Below the pieces are notes generated by a model. That model saw only the letters and a program-made list of their open reading frames with translations, was not told the DNA's origin and searched no databases. Below, in pieces: positions 56,870-64,000 of a DNA stretch of 64,000 nucleotides. Origin of the DNA: Nageia nagi (lineage: Eukaryota > Pinophyta); NCBI GenBank assembly GCA_050084985.1, contig JBITNC010000001.1:162502001-162566000 (forward strand), in the 5' to 3' direction. The translations under genes were made by a program, and so were the position numbers. Within the stretch, counting starts at the first letter, position 1; each line of letters begins with the position of its first letter.

Positions 56870-57950
56870 GATACCTTCACCTCCTACACTTATTTAGGAA
56901 TGTTTTTTTCAGGTCTTAGATTTTCCATGAGAGCAGCAGCCTCTTTTAGAGTAAGTCGAGAATATGCAGCTGTCTCCATGTTTGAGAGATAGTGCATACA
57001 GCTTCACTTCCAAGACATACCATCCAAATTACAGCTTTTCCACATCCTTGTTACTTCAACATTGTTGTGTGATATTGAGATCTTGGGACCTAGCTTGAAA
57101 ACTTGTGATTGGGCTTAGATTTAGAGGATCTTTGTCACTACATTGTCTCGATCCATCCGAAGCAAGAGGACGGTCCCCCACCTTGCTATGTTTGCTGAGT
57201 TTGGTTGTTAGCCTCTTCAAATGTCAGCCCTTGCCTGCATAGTCCTCTTCCTCCATCACTTACAAACTCTCTGATTCCGTAGGCAACACAGTGAGACTTC
57301 GAGGGCATTAGCTTCATCTATGGCTTTAGCCGTATCGGGTTATGTAGATGTTGGTTCATTGAGATTAGTGAGATTCTCTAGCAATTTGGTTTCTCTCTGG
57401 ATTACCTACCTGTACCTCAAGGGAGTTTGGTTAGTTCCCTTGCAAACTCTTTCTCGACTATTTGAGACATCATTTACAGGGCCTTTATTCAGATCACTTG
57501 GGTCTCTCCTCCTTAGCCATTATAGTCGAAACTGGTGCACTATGCACGATACTTTACAAATTGATAGTGGTTTGATCTTAGGACACTTTACAACACTTTA
57601 CATCTTCCTCCTACCTTGAAGATGTTCCTAGGACAATTTCGGGTTTGCTCCCATCAGTTGAGGGTAGAGACAGATCATTATCTAGCTCGGGATCTACTTA
57701 CTTATCATCTTTGTTCACTATAACCCAAGACTGAGGACCACTTCATCTTCTAATGTTCTGTGTGTGTATTATGAGATCCGAGGTTGGTACTATTCTCTTT
57801 TTAGAGATACACATGGACTGTTGTCTACTTTAGTCAATATCATGATCAGCAATGTCTTGCTCTCTACCTTCGAGAGGCTTTCCTTCTTCAGAAGCATCTT
57901 CTCTCTTGAACTCAACATCTAGCAGGTGATGCAAAACTTAAATTTCTCCC
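56870..57950. other. GC-richer region, possible minus-strand coding remnant
   Basis: The plus strand has a 99-codon ORF (57320-57619). The minus strand, in one frame from about 57915 down, reads long polar text (EFKREDASEEGKPLEGREQD, VPTSDLIIHTQNIRR, LDNDLSLPSTDGSKPEIVLG) broken mainly at TAG/TAA/TGA where Gln or Arg would fit. The Ser/Asp/Glu/Lys composition suggests an old linker-type or gag-like coding region on the minus strand. No family recognised. Confidence 0.3.
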
Positions 57951-59598
57951 TGATCTTTCTCTTACAAACTGAAAATTAAGCAAATTTTTTATGAATTTAT
58001 TTGTGCAACTATCATTGCCAAGTCATAAACATTTGAAATTCATCTCCTTTGAAAGCTTTAAACATATATCAAAAATATATTTTGTAATTTGTACCATCAC
58101 AACTGAAAAGAAAACTGATATAAAATTCAGTTAAATAATTGAAAGAAATAATAAGGATGTTGTAGCATTCAAGTATCAATTTTCGAGCATCCAACTTGTT
58201 AGGAAATTTCCTATATGATCTACCTACAATATTCTATTAACGTGCTCTATAGGGATGTTTCTTCTACATGACTAAACTACACATTATGAAATGGATTACT
58301 TCTTTTCACTGATACCCACATGTAGCCCTTTCTCAGAGTTGAGGTGGTGAGTCTGGTGACTTTGCTTATTCTTTTTCCATAATATGTGGCCATAAATTAA
58401 GATTGAGAATAAAATTGTGGAAGCCAAAATATTTTTCAAGTTTGGATTCTTCTTATCTTGTTATAAGGAATAGTAGCAGCATTTTGAGGAGCAATGTTAA
58501 ACGTAAAGGGATGATAAATACAAGTTTTTAGGAGTATGGGCCTCTATCTTGTCAAGCTCATTAAAGGCCGGAAACTTTAGTTTTAAGATTTCCCCTAGAC
58601 ATACATTACAGTGTTATCATAAATGAGGTGGAAAAATACATTTGATGGGAGTATTTTCGATATTTTTTAAAAAAATGAGGCATTTTTTATATTAGACAAA
58701 ATTACGGGGTATTTTGGATATTTATCTAATATAAATATATAATATTTAAATTAATAAAAATAAAATATAATTAATTATTTAATATATTTTTATGTATATA
58801 ATTTTCATGTAATAATTTTTTTAGATATTTTCTCTTAAAAGAATTGTGTACTTGAAAAAGTTTTAAATAATTTATTATATTATATTTTTATTAATTTAAA
58901 TAGTATATATTTATATTTTATTAATAGTAAATGTATTATATTATATTATATAAATTATATTATTTTTAGTTTAATAAAAGTTTTTTTATTCAATATTTAT
59001 TCATGTATTTAATTTTCTTTTTCTTTTTTTCTTTAAGGGTATTTTTGATATTTAAAAAAAATAAAAGTATTTTTGATATTATGTGAAATTATAAAAGTAT
59101 TTTGGATATTTTCCCTTAAAAGAATTACCTCATAATATTAAAGTATTGAGCATTCAACATCAATTTTGTTTATTCAACCATGTGTTATTGAGATCCTAAT
59201 ATTTTATATCAATATTTATATTTCATCTCTCACATTTCATGACAACATAGAAGGGATCCTTTATAATTATTTTGCTAAATGTTTCCCTAATAAATATCAA
59301 TATAGGTAAATGAAAGTTTGGGAAGAAGTTAAATTCATCATTAATTAATGTAAAGATATTTTAAATTTGAATTCTAAAATAAGATCATATTTCTTCAAAA
59401 TAAATGAATAACAATTTTGAAAAAAGTAGAATTTACCACAAATCATCATAAAGAGATTTTAAAATTGAATTATGGAATAAGATAATATTTGTTTAAATCA
59501 TAACCATAACCATATCTCATTACTACAACTAAATACATTTTTTTCATCAATTTAATTATGCATAGGGGATTTGGTAACTAGTTAAAATATTATCTACC
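57951..59598. other. AT-rich DNA
   Basis: AGTATTTT(G/C)GATATTTT-like blocks recur near 58648, 58708, 59037, 59065 and 59097 around a very AT-rich core (58730-59030), perhaps the ends of a small AT-rich element; no target duplication was found. Otherwise nothing. Confidence 0.4.
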
Positions 59599-59599
59599 T

Positions 59600-60420
59600 C
59601 ATTAAGATCCCAATCAAAAACTCAAATGCAAATAAGAAAATTGAAATAAGTATGCACCCATGTCTAGCCTAGAGCCTTATATATAAGCACAAATAACCTC
59701 ACAATATCAACATTAGGCCTAGGGCATACAATCTAAGCTTAAGCAACATAATAACACCAACATCTAGCTAATACATGCATTCATGAACAATCACATCTCA
59801 ACATTGTAATAATAGATGAATACACAAATAGTATTAAGATCCAAATGCCCAATGGTTGTATTAATGATGTACAATGAACAATGATACAATACCAAGCCCA
59901 TAGGGGTCAACATTGGTTTTTCAGGAGCCAACTAAGGCATAACGATTAGATAAATATGATCAATGATAGAACTATAGAATAATGAATGGGAAAACCTCAC
60001 TCCCTCAAGCTTGGATGCTCTACTATAGAATTCCCATGCCTAAAAGCCACTAAAGGTAGGAATGTGACCTTAGAATACCACCAAATGGACTAAGATATTA
60101 TACCTTAATCGTAGATCAACAAGATCTCTCAACCTACAAATCCTTCTATATGTTGCACCTAAGGATGTTGCTTGACATTATGCTAAGACTTTTGTCCACT
60201 AGACAGTGTGAGTAATAATGATAATTAGGTATATCTAGAAATGATTCTTCAATGCCTAATATAGCTCACATTGGATCTGAATCTCACCTCAAATTCATCA
60301 CCTAGCCTTCCTCATCCAATGTTGGCTTCCTAGAAACCCCACAAACCTAACAAAGATGCCTAAGGATCATTTCAAGCCCAACATGGGTATTTGGGCCCTT
60401 CTCTTGCTCAACATGGGTCC
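59600..60420 (-). repeat. Antisense copy of the D-type LTR, diverged
   Basis: The reverse complement matches D's LTR in order: TCACTCCCTCAAGCTTGGATG (60000), CCACTAAAGGTAGGAATGTGA (60047), TGGACTAAGAT (60087) and CAATGCCTAATATAGCTCA (60249) correspond to blocks of 20497-21593 read backward. The left end, near 59600 (AAGATCCCAATC), corresponds to D's LTR 3' end. The right end fades after about 60420. No second copy or internal part is seen, so it is a solo LTR or a fragment. Confidence 0.75.
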
Positions 60421-61690
60421 TTAAGAGGTGGGTGAAAGAAGTTGGGTCCACTTTAAGGCCAAAAAGTGAAAGTGTTTTCTTTGATTTTAAATTTTGAATA
60501 TGATTGATCTCAAAATTTGAAGCATTTAGATATCGAATCATGAAAAGATCACTAGGGTGAAAATGTAGTGCTTAGAGTTTAGTTTTCAAATATATTTTTT
60601 TTTTCAATACCTAGATCATAAGAATTTAAAATTCGATAGGATGAACAAAAACCATTTTTGGACCATACCATGCATGTGTCCGTCCACCATAATTTGACTA
60701 AAATCAAGGTATTTTTTAAAATACTTTTAGGAAAAGATTTTTAACACATTAAAGATTGTCCTCGATATTTTTTCATAATTTTTTATCAATATTTTTTTTA
60801 TTAATTTTATACCAAGCATCTTTATGGTTTCGAAAAGTGCTTGTGTCTATCTACCATAATTTGATCTAAACTTAATCTTTTTTCAAAAAAAATTGTATTC
60901 TTATAGAGAATTCTTTGAAACTTATCCCTATATAATATTTTTTTCATAACTCTCAAAAAATAAAAATTTATTAAGAAAATATGAGACCCTCATATTTTAA
61001 TTATATGGACCAATTTACTATAAATTAATACAAAAATATAAACTATATTCTAATTATAAAAAAACATTACATATTTGAATTTTTAACTCTTTCATCTAAA
61101 ATTGATTTCAATTTCGTGATAAAATTCAATTGAAATCACCATTAACTATATGCTTAAAGTTACAATTTTGTACTGAAATCAACCTTAGACGTTTATTTGC
61201 AAGTCCAAGGCATAGGTTTGGATCAACTAGCCTTTTTCGAGCCTAAATTTGAGGCTAATGGGTAGGTTTGGGTGATGATGTGTAGGGCATAAATTTTGAA
61301 TATATTAGGATCCTGATATTATCTAGTCATTGAAATATTAGTATCTCGATATATTAAGATCTTGACTTGATTTAATCTATTACGATATTATCTATCTAGA
61401 TAAAGATGTTCTCTATAATATTCTCTTACATGTTCATACAATACGATAGCCATTAACATTTTTGTAGGAATTTACTTGGTTTTGTCATATGCATGCAAAT
61501 TATTTAATTAATATAATAAGGTTGAGATCCAAAGCATCTTTTTCAATCAATTTGAAGTTGAATTAAGTTTTTTATGAAGACATTTAAGGCTTTAAATCTT
61601 AAATTAATCATTGCAATTATGGTTATCTTATGAAGATATACAAAGTTGAATTTGTAAACTTCTCAAGTTAATCAATATCTTGGATGATAA
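60421..61690. other. AT-rich DNA with one short duplication
   Basis: A block of about 45 bp (TGTGTCCGTCCACCATAATT.. at 60675 and TTGTGTCTATCTACCATAAT.. at 60840) occurs twice. No coding signal. Confidence 0.5.
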
Positions 61691-63490
61691 AAAATGCCAA
61701 AAAAGATAGATAAAATAAGGTCATATCATATGAATACATTCTTGCATGAAGAGAGAAGGATGCAAAAAGGAAAATAGAAAAAAGAGCAAAAAATAAAGAA
61801 TCAAATTGTAATGAAGTACATCAAGGTTCCATCACAATTGAAGAGGAGGATATTGAAGAGAATGTGAATGTAGATATGACTATAGATGATGCACCATTGA
61901 ATGAAGTTTCAAATTCAATGACTATGGAAGGAAATCTAGGTATGTCTTCGAATGCACATATTAATGATATTGAGAATGAGAATATTGATAATACTAATGA
62001 TAAAAAAATTTATGTATTGAACATAATATCTTAGATAATATTTTTGGTATGTTATCTATGAGACAAATGAGAACACATGCAAATAGAGTATATGATCAAT
62101 TTTTCCTTAATAAGGAGCTAGGATTTCAATATCAACTCATGTTACAATTAATAAGAATGTCGAAAATGAGAAGAGCAATGAAAACTTTAGGTGTTTGTGT
62201 GAAAAAAGAGGAACCCTTAAAACAAGTTATATCCACTATTGCTAGTGCCATAAACTCTATTAGAAAGAAAAGTTGATATAAAGATAGGAATGCAAAATGA
62301 TGAGCCATAAAAACTGCTTTAATAAATAGATCAACTATGAAAAAAAAAATAATTGGTAATCTTAGTGGGTATCTAAATATAAATCTTAAAACTTTGCAAA
62401 GAGCTATGAAGAGAAGAAAAAGCATTGAAATTGATCCAATCAACCAATGTTGGAGTTTTAGTGGTAGACTTGCTAGGTTTGATAGGAAATTGACTAAAGA
62501 GATAAAATATGTAATTGAAAAATATTGGCATGATCATACAAGGGTATCTCCTAATACTAAAAATATTTTAAAACAAAATAAATCTCCAAGGTCAAAAGAT
62601 CATCAACTTGAGCATGGAAAACACTTTTTAGATATGACTCAAACTCAAATGTATAATAACTTTGTAAATGAGAAAGTGTTAAGTAGTTTTAATATTAGAC
62701 TAAGTCAAAGATCTTTTGAGAAATGTAAACCTTGGTATGTTAGAATTAATAAGCAAAGAATAATATGTTGTTGTAAAACTCATATGAATTTAGATATTAT
62801 TATCAAGTTTTTCAGTATATATGTGGTATTTTGCATACTAACAACTTATTGCAAGGATATGATTTTAATATGCCACATGAATCTATCAATGAGTTTATAG
62901 CAGGTTTATTTTATCAAATTCTAAATGGTAAATAATTTTATTCAAATGCATGTATTTTAGGACAATGTAGTATATGGGAACCTTTCATTTTTAGGAGTTC
63001 ACTATGTACATGAAAGTAGTTTACATGATTTTGGACAAATATTAGTGGATATCAAAAAATTCAAGAATGTTGAGTATGCATTGAAAGATGGAAAAACTAG
63101 GAAGCATGTTGATATAATCACTGAAAAGATTAGTGTACATACATTTATGGATGATTTTAAAAGTAACTTTATTCCAAAATATGTGAAACATTCCCAACAT
63201 GCTCAGTGGCTTGATAGTGAATTTCAACAATGTAGAAACACATTTCCATATGGAACTATATTATCAATCGTACACTTTGTAGAAAACTATACTCTAGCAC
63301 CATAAGAAGAAATACAATCTCAGTATTATAATTCTCAATAGATTTTTATTTTTATTCATATCGTATATAGACATGTAGACAATAGTATAGAAGATAATAG
63401 AAAATTTTTTAGGGAGTACTATTTTTACATAAGTGATAACAAATGACACTCACCAGTGTTTATCCAATTTTTTTAACATATTCTATACAA
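61690..63490 (+). pseudogene. Decayed transposase-like gene (CCC..H and ENY/ISD motifs)
   Basis: Plus-strand text in three frames, in order: a basic start (KDAKRKIEKRAKNKES, about 61760), an acidic Asn-rich segment to 62030, FGMLSMRQMRTHANRVYD (62044-62097), MKKKIIGNLSGYLNINLKTL (62337), WSFSGRLARFDRKLTKEIKY, a Cys/His motif KPWYVRINKQRIICCCKTHM (about 62730-62790), DIKKFKNVEYALKDGKTRKH (63048), then KYVKHSQHAQWLDSEFQQ and TILSIVHFVENYTL (63270-63297), EEIQSQYYNSQ, and ISDN-stop-HSPVFIQFF (about 63430-63465). The last blocks resemble a family of DDE-type proteins I know from animal genomes with DFAENY and ISD..KHD motifs. Here the first D reads H. Function as a transposase is inferred. Confidence 0.55.
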
Positions 63491-63689
63491 ATTTGAAGGA
63501 ACAAAATATTCATATGGCATAACATTTGATATGGTTAGATAACTATTGTACATATACCTGGAAAGTCCATAATTTATTTTTAGCATACACATGTACATAT
63601 TTTGATGTGAATAATATCTAACAAAATTTATATGGAAAAATGTTCAACTCAACATATTTGTTTACCTCAAAAGGTATGCCCATAGATCT

Positions 63690-63935
63690 ATGAGTGGATG
63701 TCATAAAAGCTCTATGAGATGCACCTAAAGTGGAGCCTCCCATCATCTATGATAAAACATGTAAAGGTGCTTACATTTTAAATTAAGTTAACATATAATT
63801 CAAATTAATTTAGAAATACACATTACATACATGTTAAACACACTAAAAATATGGTAAATGTACCTCTTTCCTAGTAAGGTCAACATCATCCATGGACATC
63901 ATCTTTGTATAAGATATCCCATGATTACTTGAAGA
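63690..63935 (-). pseudogene. Possible two-exon remnant at the window edge
   Basis: On the minus strand one exon could end MMSMDDVDLTRKE with GAG/GTACAT at about 63865. A T-rich intron then leads to TTATCATAG (about 63750), after which MMGGSTLGASHRAFMTSTHR reads on to GAG/GTAAAC near 63672. Both donor and acceptor sites fit plant consensus. The product is not recognised and the model continues beyond the window. It may belong to a transposon. Confidence 0.25.
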
Positions 63936-64000
63936 GGGGCCAACACATATATTATTACAACTCTAAAAAATGAGGTACAACTCCACTAACTCTAGCATCA
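63936..64000. other. Window end
   Basis: Possibly part of the minus-strand exon above; too short to judge. Confidence 0.3.

Noticed and set aside
58640-59110. AT-rich miniature transposon bounded by TATTTT(G/C)GATATTT blocks
   Set aside because: The blocks are in direct orientation as well as internal, and no target duplication or inverted ends were found.

Overview
The window is nuclear DNA from a large-genome seed plant: very AT-rich, almost free of intact genes, and packed with old LTR retrotransposons nested in one another. A decayed TIR immune-receptor domain argues against grasses, and the number, age and nesting of the elements would suit a gymnosperm. That is inference; no single feature proves it.

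Layout. (1) 1-1882 is the 3' end of a Ty3/gypsy chromovirus (integrase, chromodomain, 3' LTR). It sits inside a second Ty3 element of the Tat type, whose RT, RNase H, second RNase H, integrase and 3' LTR run on from 1883 to 6178. (2) 6179-9872 is AT-rich sequence with scraps only. (3) 9873-14040 is a complete minus-strand element bounded by the target duplication ATTTT. It carries gag but no pol (TR-GAG-like), and its two LTRs differ in length and in CpG content. (4) 14041-20496 is old flanking DNA with a GC-richer minisatellite and a decayed coiled-coil coding region made of 21-bp (7-codon) repeats.

(5) 20497-49687 is one 29-kb Ty3-type element (called D here) with target duplication CATCA, inserted into that coiled-coil locus and filled by three minus-strand Ty1/copia elements: C at 21934-30162 (target duplication TAATG), A at 31034-47518 (right LTR truncated), and B at 33609-42856 (target duplication ACTTG), which split A's reverse transcriptase. 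B is the youngest and is the only one with a long gag ORF. C has unrelated sequence where gag-pol should be. D kept part of gag and a 60-bp (20-codon) repeat array but no pol.

(6) 49688-54990 is AT-rich DNA with two local repeat families. (7) 55006-55488 is a TIR domain open except for one amber codon, followed by GC-richer unidentified ORFs to about 57950. (8) 59600-60420 is an antisense relative of D's LTR. (9) About 61690-63490 is a decayed transposase-like gene with a CCC..H motif and an ENY/ISD core, unlike any common plant transposon class I can name.

No protein-coding gene in the window looks intact. Nearly all in-frame stops lie where Gln, Trp or Arg is expected (CAA/CAG, TGG, CGA), the pattern of methyl-cytosine deamination in silenced repeats. 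All readings were made by eye from the sequence; family names come from motif recognition, not from searches.
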